NCBI GenBank assembly: GCA_019137255.1
Contig: WPDH01000159.1
Location: 1 to 64,000, forward strand
Origin: Corinectria fuckeliana
Lineage: Eukaryota; Ascomycota; Sordariomycetes; Hypocreales; Nectriaceae
Direction: 5' to 3'
DNA length: 64,000 nucleotides
Shown here: positions 23,887 through 35,265 of the stretch, piece by piece
Layout of the letters: each line of letters starts with the position of its first letter
How positions within the stretch are numbered: the stretch's first letter is position 1
Position numbers and translations under genes: made by a program
The notes under the pieces: generated by a model
What the model saw: the letters and a program-made list of their open reading frames with translations, nothing else
The model's database searches: none
What the model was told of the DNA's origin: nothing

Positions 23887-26800
23887 ATGAACCACTTACC
23901 GGCAGGTACTGGCGAGGCCAGCCCGACAAACCAACAGTACAACACTCGGCACTCTGAAGAAGAGATCCCGAGTCAAGAAGACCAAGAAGAAAGACTTGAA
24001 ACTCGCAGAGACCTGGACAGGGACTCCAGTGAATACGAAGATGAAGACAACGCGAGCAACGTCCCAAGCCTCTCGTCCAACAAAGCGCCTCGAGGCAGAC
24101 GTCCAACAATCGGAGGCCGCCGCGGCTCCGAGGCCATGATGGAGGCAAACGACAGGAACGAGCTCGTGCGGATTGCGACTGCGCTCTCCCGCCGCCACTC
24201 GGCCGCCGCGGGCGGTCTAAGCCGCGTCCACACCCTCGTCACCCAGGACGAAGACGAGCCGGCCCTGGACCCGCACAGCGACCAGTTCGACCTGCAGAAG
24301 TGGCTGCAGAACTTCGTCGAGACCCTCCGCGACCAAGGCGTCACGGCCAAGGAGGCCGGCGTGGCCTTCAAGGACCTCCACGTCTCCGGGTCCGGCGCCG
24401 CGCTGCAGGTCCAGGAGACGGTGGGATCCATGCTGCTGGCGCCCCTGCGCGCGGGCGAGCTCTTCAGCTTCGGGAAGAAGGAGCCCAAGCATATCCTGAC
24501 GGGCTTTGACGGGCTCGTGCGGAGCGGCGAGCTCCTCATCGTCCTTGGACGGCCCGGGTCGGGGTGCAGCACCCTTCTCAAGACGCTTTGCGGCGAGCTG
24601 CACGGGTTGAGCGTTGACGGCGGCTCTACCATCCACTACAATGGGATCCCGCAGAAGCTCATGAAGAAGGAGTTCAAGGGCGAGGCCATCTACAACCAGG
24701 AGGTACGAGATACCAGCTACCATGGCTATTATGCTCAAGCTGACAGTTCACGCCCAGGTCGACAGGCACTTCCCCCATCTCACAGTCGGCCAGACTCTCG
24801 AATTTGCCGCTTCGGTCCGGACCCCGTCTCATCGAATCAACAACATGTCCCGCAAAGACTTTGTCCAATACGTCGCGCGAGTCGTCATGGCAGCCTTCGG
24901 CCTGAGCCACACCTACAACACGAAGGTCGGAAACGACTTCATCCGCGGGGTGTCTGGCGGAGAGAGGAAGAGAGTGTCACTCGCCGAGATGGTCCTCTCC
25001 GGGTCCCCGTTCTCGGCCTGGGACAACAGCACCCGCGGTCTCGACTCGGCGACCGCCTTCAAGTTCGTCTCCGCGCTGAGGATGGCTGCCGACATGGGTG
25101 GGCACGCCAACGCCGTGGCCATCTACCAGGCCAGCCAGGCCATCTACGACCTCTTTGACAAGACTATCGTGTTATACGAGGGCCGACAGATCTACTTTGG
25201 GCCTTCGGAGTTGGCCCGGGACTACTTTGAGAGACAGGGCTGGCATTGCCCGGCACGCCAGACCACCGGCGACTTCCTCACCTCCATCACGAACCCCATC
25301 GAGAGGAAGGCCCAGCCGGGAATGGAGAGCAAGGTCCCGCGCACGCCCGAAGACTTTGAGCAATGCTGGCGCCAATCCCCCGAGCTCAGGTCCTTGAAGC
25401 GTGACATTGAGGCCTACGAGCTTGAATATCCCGTCGACGGCCACGGAGAGAGCATCGCCCAGCTCCGGCAGCAGAAGCACGAGCGACAGTCGAAACACGC
25501 CCGGCCCGGGTCGCCGTACATCGTCAGCGTCATGATGCAGGTCCAGCTGTGCACGAAGCGCGCATACCAACGCATCTGGAACGACATCTCGGCGACCGGG
25601 ACGCAGTGCCTCACCCAGCTCGTCATGGCCCTCATCATCGGCTCCATCTTCTACGGCACGCCCGACGCCACGGCCGGCTTCTACGCCAAGGGCTCTGTGC
25701 TGTTCATGGCCACTCTCCTCAACGCGCTGACTGCCATCTCGGAAATCACTAGCCTCTACGCCCAGCGAGACATTGTGGAGAAGCACGCCTCGTTTGCGTT
25801 TTATCATCCCGCGTGCGAGGCTGCGGCCGGAATCGTCGCTGACATACCAATCAAGTTTGTGACGGCCACTGTTTTCAATGTCGTCCTGTACTTCATGAGC
25901 GGGCTGCGCCGCGAGCCCGGCAACTTCTTCCTCTATTTCCTCATCACGTACATCTCGTCGTTTGTCATGAGCGCCGTCTTCCGAACCATGGCCGCCATCA
26001 CCAAGACGGTCTCGCAGGCAATGGCGCTGTCGGGAGTCATGGTTCTCGCTCTCGTCGTTTACGCCGGCTTCACCATTACCGTCCCGGAAATGAAGCCGTG
26101 GTTTTCTTGGATCCGCTGGATAAACCCAATCTACTACGCGTTCGAGATCCTCGTCTCCAACGAATTCCACGGCCGCAGGTTCACGTGCTCTGCCATTGTC
26201 CCGCCTTACACGCCGCTGATCGGAGACTCGTGGGTATGCTCAGTCACCGGAGCTGTCGCGGGCGAGCGCACCGTCAGTGGAGATGCCTTTATCGCTGAAA
26301 ACTACCAGTATTACTATTCTCATGTCTGGCGAAACTTTGGCATTCTCCTTGCCTTTTTGTTCGGGTTCATGGCCATGTACTTTGTCTGCGTCGAGCTCAA
26401 CTCCGCCACAACAAGCACTGCCGAAGCGCTGGTTTTCCAAAGAGGCCATGTTCCAGCTCGTCTTTTGAAGGGCAGCAGAGATTCACCAGGCGACGAGGAA
26501 GCACGGTCTGGGTCGACTAACAAGGAGGACGCCAACGGTGGCGAGGTATCGGCGATTGAACCGCAGAAAGACATCTTCACTTGGCGTGACGTGGTCTACG
26601 ATATTCAGCTCAAAAACGAGCAGCGCAGGCTCCTGGACAATATCTCTGGCTGGGTGAAGCCGGGTACTCTGACGGCGCTGATGGGAGTGAGCGGTGCCGG
26701 AAAGACGACTCTCCTTGATGTCCTCGCGCAGCGAGTGAGCATGGGCATAGTCACGGGAGACATGTTCGTCAACGGGAAGCCTCTCGATGCGAGCTTTCAG

Positions 26801-28586
26801 CGGAAAACGGGCTATGTCCAGCAGCAAGGTACGTAAATCTGCGACAAGACACGATGCCATCTAACACCACTCCAGATCTGCACCTCGAAACAGCTACCGT
26901 GCGCGAAAGCCTCCGCTTCAGTGCCCTGCTTCGGCAGCCCAAGACCGTCAGCACGCAGGAAAAGCACGCCTTCGTCGAAGAGGTCATCAAGATGCTGAAC
27001 ATGGAGGAGTACGCGGACGCGGTTGTGGGCGTCCCTGGCGAGGGCCTGAACGTCGAGCAACGGAAGCTGCTCACCATCGGCGTCGAGCTGGCCGCGAAGC
27101 CGAAGCTGCTCCTCTTCCTCGACGAGCCGACAAGCGGCCTCGACTCCCAGAGTGCCTGGGCCATCTGCTCGTTCCTGCGCAAGCTGGCCAACTCCGGCCA
27201 GGCCGTCCTCTGCACCGTCCACCAGCCCAGCGCCATCCTCTTCCAGCAGTTCGACCGCCTGCTCTTCCTGGCCAAGGGCGGCAAGACGGTCTACTTTGGA
27301 AGCATCGGCGAGAACTCGCGCACCATGCTCCAGTACTTCGAGGCCCACGGCGCTCGCGCCTGCGGAGAAGAGGAAAACCCGGCCGAGTACCTCCTGGAGA
27401 TCGGCAACAGCGGCGCCAACGCGAACGGCCAGGACTGGCACACGGTCTGGACGGAGAGCAAGGAGTTCGCGGGCGTCAGTTCGGAGATTGACAGGATCCA
27501 TGCTGAGAAGCAGGGCGAGAAGGTGGCCGGGGAAGACGACGCCCACGCTGGCTCCGAGTTCGCCATGCCGTTCTCGGCTCAGCTCTGGGCTGTCACTTAC
27601 CGAGTGTTCCAGCAGTACTGGAGGATGCCCAGTTACATTTTTGCCAAGTTCATGCTGGGCGTTTCGGCTGGCCTGTTTATTGGTTTCTCCTTCTTCAACG
27701 CTGCCTCCACGCAAGCCGGGATGCAGAACGTCATCTTCTCTGTCTTCCTTCTTACGACGATTTTCTCAAGTCTTGTTCAGCAGGTTGGTACCAAGTGTCT
27801 GAATCCTACTAAGATGCCTATTGACTTTTTTTTCCCCACTAGATTCAACCGCTTTTCATCACCCAACGATCACTGTACGAGGTCCGAGAACGCCCAAGCA
27901 AGGCGTACTCCTGGAAGGCGTTCATCATTGCAAACATCATCGTCGAAATACCGTACCAGATCGTCACGGGCGTGCTCATCTACTCCTGCTTCTACTACGC
28001 CGTCATCGGCATCCAGGAGTCCGACCGGCAGGTCCTGGTGCTCCTGTTCGTGATCCAGCTCTTCATCTACGCCAGCTCGTTCGCGCAGATGACCATCGCG
28101 GCGATGCCCGACGCGCAGACCGCGGGGAGCATCGTGACGGTGCTCTCGCTGATGAGCACCATCTTCAGCGGCGTGCTGCAGACGCCCGACGCGCTGCCGG
28201 GGTTCTGGATCTTCATGTACCGCGTGTCGCCCTTCACGTACTGGATCGGCGGCATCGCGGCGACGGAGCTGCACGGCCGCGCCGTGACGTGCGCCAAGCG
28301 CGAGACGTCCATCTTCGACCCGCCCAGCGGCCAGTCCTGCGGCGAGTACCTCAAGCCGTTCCTCGCGCGGGCGTCGGGCAAGCTGCAGAACCCCGACGAC
28401 ACGGAGCAGTGTCGGTACTGCACCCTCAGCGACGCCGATCAGTTTTTGGCCGGGTCCAATATCTACTGGAGTGAGCGATGGCGTAACTATGGCATTTTCT
28501 GGGCTTTTGTTGGCTTCAATATCTTCATGGCGATTGCGCTGTATTATGTGTTCCGGGTGAAGAAGTGGTCGAGGGGGAAGAAGTAG
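23887..28586 (+). CDS. PDR-type ABC transporter (ABC-G full-size)
   Basis: Four exons: 23887-24702, 24758-26828, 26876-27783 and 27843-28586, giving 1512 aa, the normal size of fungal pleiotropic drug resistance pumps. Layout is NBD1-TMD1-NBD2-TMD2. NBD1 has the PDR-specific degenerate Walker A GRPGSGCST (about residue 221, Cys for Lys), signature VSGGERKRV (about 336) and FSAWDNSTRGLDS. NBD2 has a canonical Walker A GVSGAGKTT (about 915), the degenerate signature LNVEQRKLLTIGVEL, and LLFLDEPTSGLDS (about 1040). The asymmetry of the two ATP sites is as expected. It should export hydrophobic drugs, plant defence compounds or metabolites at the plasma membrane. The start is ATG 23887; a longer frame upstream lacks an ATG. 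Introns of 55, 47 and 59 nt sit in phase. Confidence 0.95.
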
Positions 28587-29276
28587 TTATGAGGACCAGA
28601 CGGTGGGGGAGTATAGTGAAGATAATCCAAATCAATATTGACTGTTCTATTTTAACGCTCTTATACAATAGATCAAGTCATGATATTTAGGTGTAAACCT
28701 GCCCTTCGGTGCTATTTTATTTGCGTTAATATGGATAGTTTTTGCCCTGACTCCCTAATGCTCTAACATCCTAATGCTCTAGTGCTCTAATATCTTAATA
28801 CTCTAATATCCTAATACTCTAATATCTTAACTCCCTAGAGGCTATAGCAAACACGAAACTTCCTATTTATAAGGATAGATAACTGATAGACGCGTAGAAG
28901 AGAATCAGTCTGTCAAATATCCTATTTTTATACATAGTTGTGAGTAGTATACTGATGCTGAGTCTAGATTGATAAATCAGGGACATGGACAAAACATTTC
29001 CCATTAATTTATTTGCTGACTTTTGCTTGTCCAGTGTACGTGACTAATATTCACAGGAATTTCTGGTAGAAACCAGGAGTAGTAAGCGCCGCCGCTGCTC
29101 GGAGACTCAACATTTGAATCACGCCCTTACATATCGCCATATCCCTCTAGGCCAGTGACTACATGGAAATATGTTCTAGATCAGAAAGTCTTAGTGCGGG
29201 ACCATGATTGCTGACTTTGTTCCTATACATGTTGATATACAATCTCTTCCACAATGGGTATAGAAAGAGCGTCAAT
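28587..29276. other. Intergenic with degraded MITE
   Basis: No gene. It contains the minisatellite-like MITE relic described separately, and otherwise AT-rich sequence. Confidence 0.5.
28721..28842. repeat. Relic of the same MITE family / 10-bp minisatellite
   Basis: The stretch contains gcgttaatat and gccctgactccctaatgctc, shared with MITE copies 1 and 2, followed by about eight imperfect 10-bp units (ctctaatatc, ttaatactct). Terminal inverted repeats are no longer recognisable. Confidence 0.6.
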
Positions 29277-29279
29277 TAC

Positions 29280-29682
29280 GCTCTCTATGTTGTATTCTAG
29301 CTTGGCTTTGAACGATCTGTTGGCTGCTGCATTTCTTGGGGGTGGTGGCTAGTCTGGCGAATGTCCGTCTTGACCTGTTAAGGCTTATTGGAGCGTGTCC
29401 GGGTACTATAGCATGGGAGTTCTTCGTGTCCTGGGAGAACATTGGCCACTGTGGAAGCGAACCTACCGTGAGTTGGGCCTTATTGCACGCGAGATTCTCG
29501 CCCTTTCGGATCAGGATGTCCAGCGGACACAGCCTCAGTTGGGCACAACAGGAAAAGCACCACCAACGATGTCGGAGACTGCCGTAGTTCCTGGGTTTGC
29601 CATGCTCGACTTCCAAGCCCTTTCCCATAGTATGCTGAGTGCGTCATGCGAAGGATTTCTGACCTGGGACGAGATGTGTTGA
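29280..29682 (+). pseudogene. Possible 3' relic of a fungal transcription factor gene
   Basis: Two overlapping plus frames read as one protein if a frameshift near 29390-29400 is assumed. The first frame gives VVASLANVRLDLLRLIGAC, and the second gives YYSMGVLRVLGEHWPLWKR, then TYRELGLIAREILALSDQD, and ends FLTWDEMC before TGA 29680-29682. Both parts look like the C-terminal region of Zn2Cys6 regulators (an arginine-rich helix, then a GE-x-WP motif). No upstream exon or zinc cluster is found. The call rests on general family resemblance only, and a chance frame remains possible. Confidence 0.3.
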
Positions 29683-30011
29683 ATAAACGGATGTATCCTT
29701 GCCCAATATCTGATGCATATTAAGGCATTGACGCCGATATTCAATTTACCCGCATCATTTCTACCATTGACCAATTCTTGGTTCCGAGGTTAGAGGCACG
29801 CCATATTGAAAGGGCGCAAGACAGAGAATCAAAGAGTTTGAGATGAACTGTGACTAATAGATAGATATTGTTTCCCCGGCGCCGCCGAGGTTGCCGTAGC
29901 TTCCCCGCATTTTAGCGTCATTAACTGAGCTATTAGTTCGTCATCTGGAATGCCTGAGTGATCACTACCGACTCGCCGAGTAATACGCTTATTCGACTTT
30001 GCGTGTTCATC

Positions 30012-30801
30012 ATGTCGACCAGAACCGTCATAGGGTTTGACTTGTACGGGACACTTCTGTCCACCGAGTCAATTGCCCAACAACTCGCCGAGCTGTTCGG
30101 CGACGACTTGGCCAAGGACCTCGCTGCACAATGGCGACGATATCAGCTGGAGTATACCTGGAGAGCTACCAGCATGGGTAAATTCTTGGCGTCCTAGTGT
30201 CGCGGAGATGTCGGACGGCTGACTTGAAGCAGGCGTTTATCAGCCGTTCTCCGAGATCACCCGCGCGGCTCTGCAGCACGCCGTCGCCGAGAAGGGACTC
30301 TCCCTGTCGAGTACGGACACGGGACAGCTCATGAACGCGTACAACGGACTGGAGACGTTCCCCGAGGTTGAGAAAGCCATGAACTTGGTCGCCAGCGAGC
30401 CCTCGTTAGACGCCTACATCCTCTCAAACGGAACCGACGACATGGTCATGAAGTCAGTGGGCACGTCACCGGTGTTATCCAGCATGAGCCACATCCTCGA
30501 GCTCCGCAAGATCATCACCGTCGAAGATCTCAAGACGTTCAAGCCTGATCCCAAGGTGTACCGGCACTTCGCGGACAAGGCTGGCGTAGACCTGGAAAGA
30601 ATCTGGGTCGTCAGCGCCAATCCGTTTGATGCGCTTGGGGCTAGGTCGGTTGGAGCCCAGTCTGCGTGGATCGACAGGGCTGGGAAGGGATGGATCGATG
30701 CCCTCGGAAGTCTGCTTGGCACAGAGCCGACTATCGTTGCGGGTGGAGTTGACGAAGCCGTGAGGGATATAATCGCATATGTGAAAAGCAACAGGCCATA
30801 G
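30012..30801 (+). CDS. L-2-haloacid dehalogenase-type HAD hydrolase
   Basis: Two exons, 30012-30177 and 30233-30801, giving 244 aa. All residues known for bacterial L-2-haloacid dehalogenase (Asp10, Thr14, Arg41, Ser118, Lys151, Tyr157, Ser175, Asn177 and Asp180 in the Pseudomonas enzyme) have counterparts here: nucleophile D10 and T14 in FDLYGTLL, Arg at 42/43 in WRRYQ, S120-N121 in LSNGT, K159 and Y165 in KPDPKVY, and S183, N185 and D188 in VSANPFD. The expected reaction is hydrolytic removal of halogen from short 2-haloacids with inversion to the 2-hydroxy acid. Fungal homologues may use other small phosphorylated or halogenated substrates. The protein is cytosolic, with no signal peptide. 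The next genes suggest a catabolic setting. Confidence 0.9.
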
Positions 30802-31115
30802 ATTGTAGTTTTTGACTGATTAATCGAGGTGGTTGAATGCTATCACAAGTATTGGATAGGTTTTGATGTCCCTTAGCACCAATGTGAAGAATAACTCGTC
30901 ATCCTGACATCAGAGCAGCTTGTTCAGCGGTCAACCCAATATGATTCCGAGGCTGTACATTAGAGACTGAATGAATGTTAACGTCGTAGATGACCGACTG
31001 CACAGCATCCCGGCCGTTCTCGTCGGAGGTAATGACACATAGTCGATGACTAGAGAGCCATATCTTGACTACGATGCGTGACTCTGTATTATTTCATTTG
31101 ATATATTATCTTGAA
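30802..31115. other. Intergenic, no gene seen
   Basis: 314 bases between the dehalogenase stop and MITE copy 2, including the left target duplication. Nothing else is recognised. Confidence 0.5.
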
Positions 31116-31454
31116 GATTCGTGCCATTCGGGCTGTGAACCAAGTCTTGATGCCCTTCTTACTAAATATATTCTTCGCGTTAATACAGTCCTAATACCTT
31201 AATACAATAATATTCTATCTCCCTGACGCTCTAAGGCTCTAACACTCTAAAGCCCTAGTTCCCGAGTTACTCTACTATTATTAATAGAATAACTGTATTT
31301 AAGGAGAAGACAAGAGTGAATGTAGATTCTGCTTCTGACTCTGCGCTATACTCTGGTCACATCCAGGATGGGCCAAGCTTCCAGACCCAATTCAAGATAG
31401 CCACGTAATATACAGCCCAACTAGGAATATCCTACAGCCCGAATAGCACGATTC
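31116..31454. mobile_element. hAT-like MITE, copy 2 (339 bp) with perfect 8-bp target duplication
   Basis: The element is flanked by identical atcttgaa at 31108-31115 and 31455-31462, the 8-bp duplication typical of hAT transposition. The left end is GATTCGTGCCATTCGGGCTG; the right end reads inward as GAATCGTGCTATTCGGGCTG. A second GGGCTGTA lies about 18 bp inside the right end. The core has the same ctctaa/ccttaata minisatellite words as copy 1 and encodes nothing. It lies 58 bp from the 3' end of the dioxygenase gene, so it may supply part of its 3' region. Confidence 0.92.
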
Positions 31455-31512
31455 ATCTTGAATTTCCTCTTGCCCTGACTTGCCCCTTTGGCAGTACCAA
31501 GCTTATTCACAG

Positions 31513-32630
31513 CTAGTCTTGGCCAGGGCCAGGAGAAAAGGGCTTTGGCTGTGAGCCATACGGAATCACCCTCACCATGTGCCTCCTCTCGTTGTCTGGG
31601 AAGTCAGGGACGGCCGTGTGTCCACATGACCGCTGGTCCCAGACGACTACTGTCCCCTTCTCCCACCTCACGCGGCAGTTGAAGTCCAGACTCCTGATAT
31701 GATTGTGAAGGAACGACAATAGGTGCTGTGACTCTTCTGGCAAGAACCCTTCAACTTGGCGAGCAATTGTCGGATTCACAAACAGGGATGGCTTTCCCGT
31801 CACGGGATGCTTGATAATTAGCGGATGCGTGGCGTTGATTGCTTCTTTCAAGGCACGCTCAGTCCCTACTCGTCGAACCTCTCCTTCCGAGGCGGAGGTG
31901 TGCAAAAGCCTCAGCGATGATAGGGTCTCTCTGAAAGCCGGCGATAGTGCTTCGTAGGCCGCTGTAAGCGAGGTGAATGCAGTATCACCGCCACCGGCCT
32001 TGGGTGTTTCAAGAACCCAGAAGAACGTGGTTGAGGGGACGTTGGGGGTAAAGGTTTGATCGATGTGCCACAGGTCGTAGGTTGTTCGTGGTCCTAAAAG
32101 GGTCCTCAGATTTCCACTTGTCAAATATTAGCCGTGAGTGGCACTTCTTTGAATCAGAATGGCCTTACGACTTCTCGTCTGCGTAGACAACATGGAACTC
32201 AGGTCCGGTTCCCTCAGGGTAACCCATGGTTGGATGCTGGTGAAGCGGGCCATAGTGCTTCACAGTGTCGAGTTGCTTGTCAAACCCAACATCTGCAAAA
32301 TCTTGGTCTCTCTATGTTCGTCTTAGTACGAAGTCATAAGCTCAGAGGGTAACAATGACTAACAAATACGACAACACCTCTCTCAGCGGCTAGCAAGGCG
32401 AGTTCATCAAGACCACTTTTGCTCAGCTGGCTGATCTGCACTCCCCGGATTTCAATGCCAATTCGCGGGGTTATGTTAGTCACATTTGCCCCGGCCTTCA
32501 AGAGGGATGGCTTTGATGGATCTGCACGGGTACCAGGCTCTTCCGCCTCGAACAAGGGTACCGCTTTCGGTGCAGCATATCCGTCGGATCGAGTAGGGAG
32601 ATATGCAGGGTACAACGGCACAGAAGACAT
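31513..32630 (-). CDS. TauD/TfdA-family 2-oxoglutarate-dependent dioxygenase
   Basis: Three exons read leftwards: 32630-32364, 32311-32169 and 32116-31513, giving 337 aa. Fe(II)/2-oxoglutarate oxygenases of this family hydroxylate taurine, alkylsulfonates, or aryloxy-acetates such as 2,4-D, releasing sulfite or the phenol. The iron triad is visible: H154 and D156 in LWHIDQTF, and H303 in RSCGHTAVPDF. A conserved Arg for 2-oxoglutarate follows near 315-319 (ERRHMVRV). The N-terminus reads MSSVPLYPAYLPTRSDGYAA, and the 52-nt introns are in phase. No targeting signal. It lies next to a haloacid dehalogenase and an MFS permease. Substrate cannot be read from the sequence. Confidence 0.93.
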
Positions 32631-33400
32631 GACGCCTTGTCGATAAATACAAGATCTGTACGGGATGGGCTTTGCTGGTTCAGTGGTTGCTTGGAGAAGT
32701 CTGTGCTTTAAGCTGCATGTTATTCGAAGAGTCGATGCGGCAGCCCTAGCACCTATTGTATCTTTGACGCATCAGGCATCTCTCCAGTCCCAGCTTATTT
32801 CCGTATTGATGTCGGCGCTTCCCCGACTGAATGTGACTGTATTGGGAATATTTGTTGTCGTCATCTGCTGCCAGGCCAGCCATCGCGCGCTAGTCTGGGG
32901 AGTAAGCTCTGCACCATATCGCGAGACTAAGACGCAATCGACGCTCCCCAGCTCCACGCAACCAGTTGAGCTTTGTAGTCGTTAGTTATCGCTGCCCTTA
33001 TTGGATCACTGAGTGCTGATGGGACCTGTAGCATGGGTGATGCCCCCATCGGTGCAACACGAAGCGAGATGCTCTCGATCGCTTAGGTCGCAGATGCTCT
33101 CTTGGTCGGACCAAGGCCTAGAATTTTCCTCATGTGGAAACCCTAGATGTGATTCCGTCATTATAGCCTTGATATAGAGAGCAGTAGCTCAGAAGAGCGA
33201 CCCTCCTTGGAAAAATCATTACCAAGTTGCCTACCGTACAATGACTCGCTATAAAAGCATATTCATTCTTGCCGACATGCTCAAGGAATAAATAGGATAC
33301 GTTCAGCTTGAAGATTACCTGTCAATCCCATCAACCAGCTGATCCTCAACGTCCATTTCCCAATAAGGCTTACTCCTGGCCTGGCTGGAAGCGCGCAGCT
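32631..33400. other. Divergent promoter region, dioxygenase / MFS permease
   Basis: 770 bases between divergently transcribed genes. A TATA box serves the MFS gene; no further gene is seen. Shared control of both genes is possible. Confidence 0.5.
33250..33256 (+). promoter_or_regulatory. TATA box of the MFS permease gene
   Basis: TATAAAA in the context ctcgctataaaagc, 145 bp before the start codon. A similar context (ctcgctataaatgc) occurs before the lectin-like gene at 48794. Confidence 0.55.
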
Positions 33401-35053
33401 ATGCCACTCACGACGAGTTTGAAGAATGGCCCGGCCTATGAGGGCCGTCAGGTAGCTGCCACTTTCTGGTCTACATCGTGGCTTGCCAAGATTCACCCCT
33501 ACTTCAAAGACCCAAGACATGTCCTCGTCCTAAAGCTCGACCTGTTGCTCTTGTCCTGGGCATTTTTTGCTGGTGTCTGTCATCCCTCCTCCACTACAGC
33601 TTTGGCACTTTACCTAATGACGTTATAGCTCCTAAAAGATGCAGACCAAAGCGCTACGACTGCCGCGTACGTTTCCGGGATGAAAGAAGACCTGAAACTA
33701 TTTGGCAACGAGTTAGTCGAGTTCACTACTTGGTTCTCCGTTGGCTACGCTATCTTCATTGTTCCCTCACAATTGATACAAACGCGGGTCCGGCCATCCC
33801 TCTTCCTGCCTTTCTGCGAGATAGTATGGGGGTTGTTTACCCTGTTCACGTACAAAGCGACCAATGCGAAGACAGTCTATATTTTGCGATTCTTTCTTGG
33901 CGCCTTCGAATCAACGTCATGGCCCGGAATTGTTTCCCTCATTTTAAATTGGTGAGAATCTACCTTCGCCAATTCTGCAACTGCGCTAAGTATCAACAGG
34001 TACACTCCGAAAGAATTAGGGAAGAGACTGGCCATTTTTGGCGTGAGTGGTGTTGCAGGGAACATGTTCCTGGGCATCGTCCAGGCAGCTCTCTACAAGA
34101 ACCTCAACGGCGTCAGGGGCCTCGCAGGCTGGCAATGGCTCTTCATTGTCTCAGGCGTTATCACAACTTTCTGGGGATTCGTTGGGTTCTTTGTCGTTCC
34201 CGATTCGCCCGCCATAACCAAGGCGGTATATCTGTCGGAGGAGGAGAGGCAGCTGTCTCGTTCGAGAATGACTGACATTGGAACTGAAACATCTAGTCTG
34301 ATCCCCTTCAAGGTTCTGGTCCAGAAGCTGAAGTTTCTCGTCAAGAGTCCCATCGCCTATCTTTATCTGGCTGCCTATCTGCAGTTTGCCTGGAGTCAGC
34401 GTGCCAACTCTTACTTCTTGCTCTACCTCAAGGGTCTCGTGGACTCTGATGGAGAGCCACTGTACTCAGTCTACACTGTCAACCTGATCCCACTCGGGGG
34501 TTATGCTATCAGCATTGTCTTCAACATAGCCCTCAACGCACTGAGCGACTGGAAGGGCTGGAGATGGCAGGTCGCGGTTGGAGCTGCAACTGTCCAATTG
34601 CTCGCGACATCAGTTCTTGCGGGATGGCCCGACTCTCGACACACCATCATGGCCTTCTACTTCTTGACCTATTCCACGGCAGCTTGGGGCTATGCACTCC
34701 TCGCTTGGATGGCTGAGATCCTCCGCAAAGAGCCAGAGATCCGCTCCATTCTTGTCGGAACTGCAGTCACCCTTGTCTACGCTGGTCACGCTTCGATTCC
34801 ACTCCGGGCGTGGCGCGTGAGTGACAGCCCGCGATATCCTATTGGCTTCCCATTGGCCGCAGCGTTCGCGGCTGGAAGCATCGTGGCCATTCTGGGATTG
34901 CGATTTTACATCGGCAGGAATGCTGAAATACTGGATTGGGGCCTGGACCGCGAGGTAGCTAAGAGTCGGGCTGTTGAGGAGATTATCCCTGGCGATGAGT
35001 CTGTTGACGGGGATGATCGCAAGGAGCCTACGCATCAGAGTTTGCGTCTTTGA
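33401..35053 (+). CDS. MFS anion/vitamin permease, Liz1/Dal5 (ACS) family
   Basis: Three exons, 33401-33574, 33629-33951 and 34000-35053, giving 516 aa with about 12 membrane helices. It fits the anion:cation symporter family (yeast Dal5, Fen2; fission yeast Liz1 pantothenate carrier): YVSGMKEDLKLFGNELVEF between the first helices, RFFLGAFESTSWPGI, YTPKELGKRLAIFGVSGV, and the WQWLFIVSG segment followed by an FVVPDSP turn. Substrates of the family are small carboxylates such as pantothenate, allantoate or nicotinate. ATG 33401 is the only in-frame start; the first donor (gtctgt) is non-consensus but needed for phase. Divergent from the dioxygenase gene and convergent with a broken hydrolase gene. 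Confidence 0.93.
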
Positions 35054-35265
35054 TATAGGTGTGACAGCATGCAACGAATGGCCAGTATTAGCTAGATAGA
35101 AGGACTCAGAGGTTCAGGTGCAGGCTAAGGAGGCTTCTAGAGCGTCAATCTCATAGATGATCTCGTATTCTATAAAGGAAATCCCCTTGGTCTACCAAAA
35201 CACAAAGTAAATATCCCATCATCCAAACTGTAGGCCTCCCCCCACACCTAACTCAATGTGGAATT

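Noticed and set aside
25172..26170. 332-codon minus frame over the ABC transporter (similarly 26812-27714)
   Set aside because: Mirror frames of GC-rich coding exons; composition without domain content.
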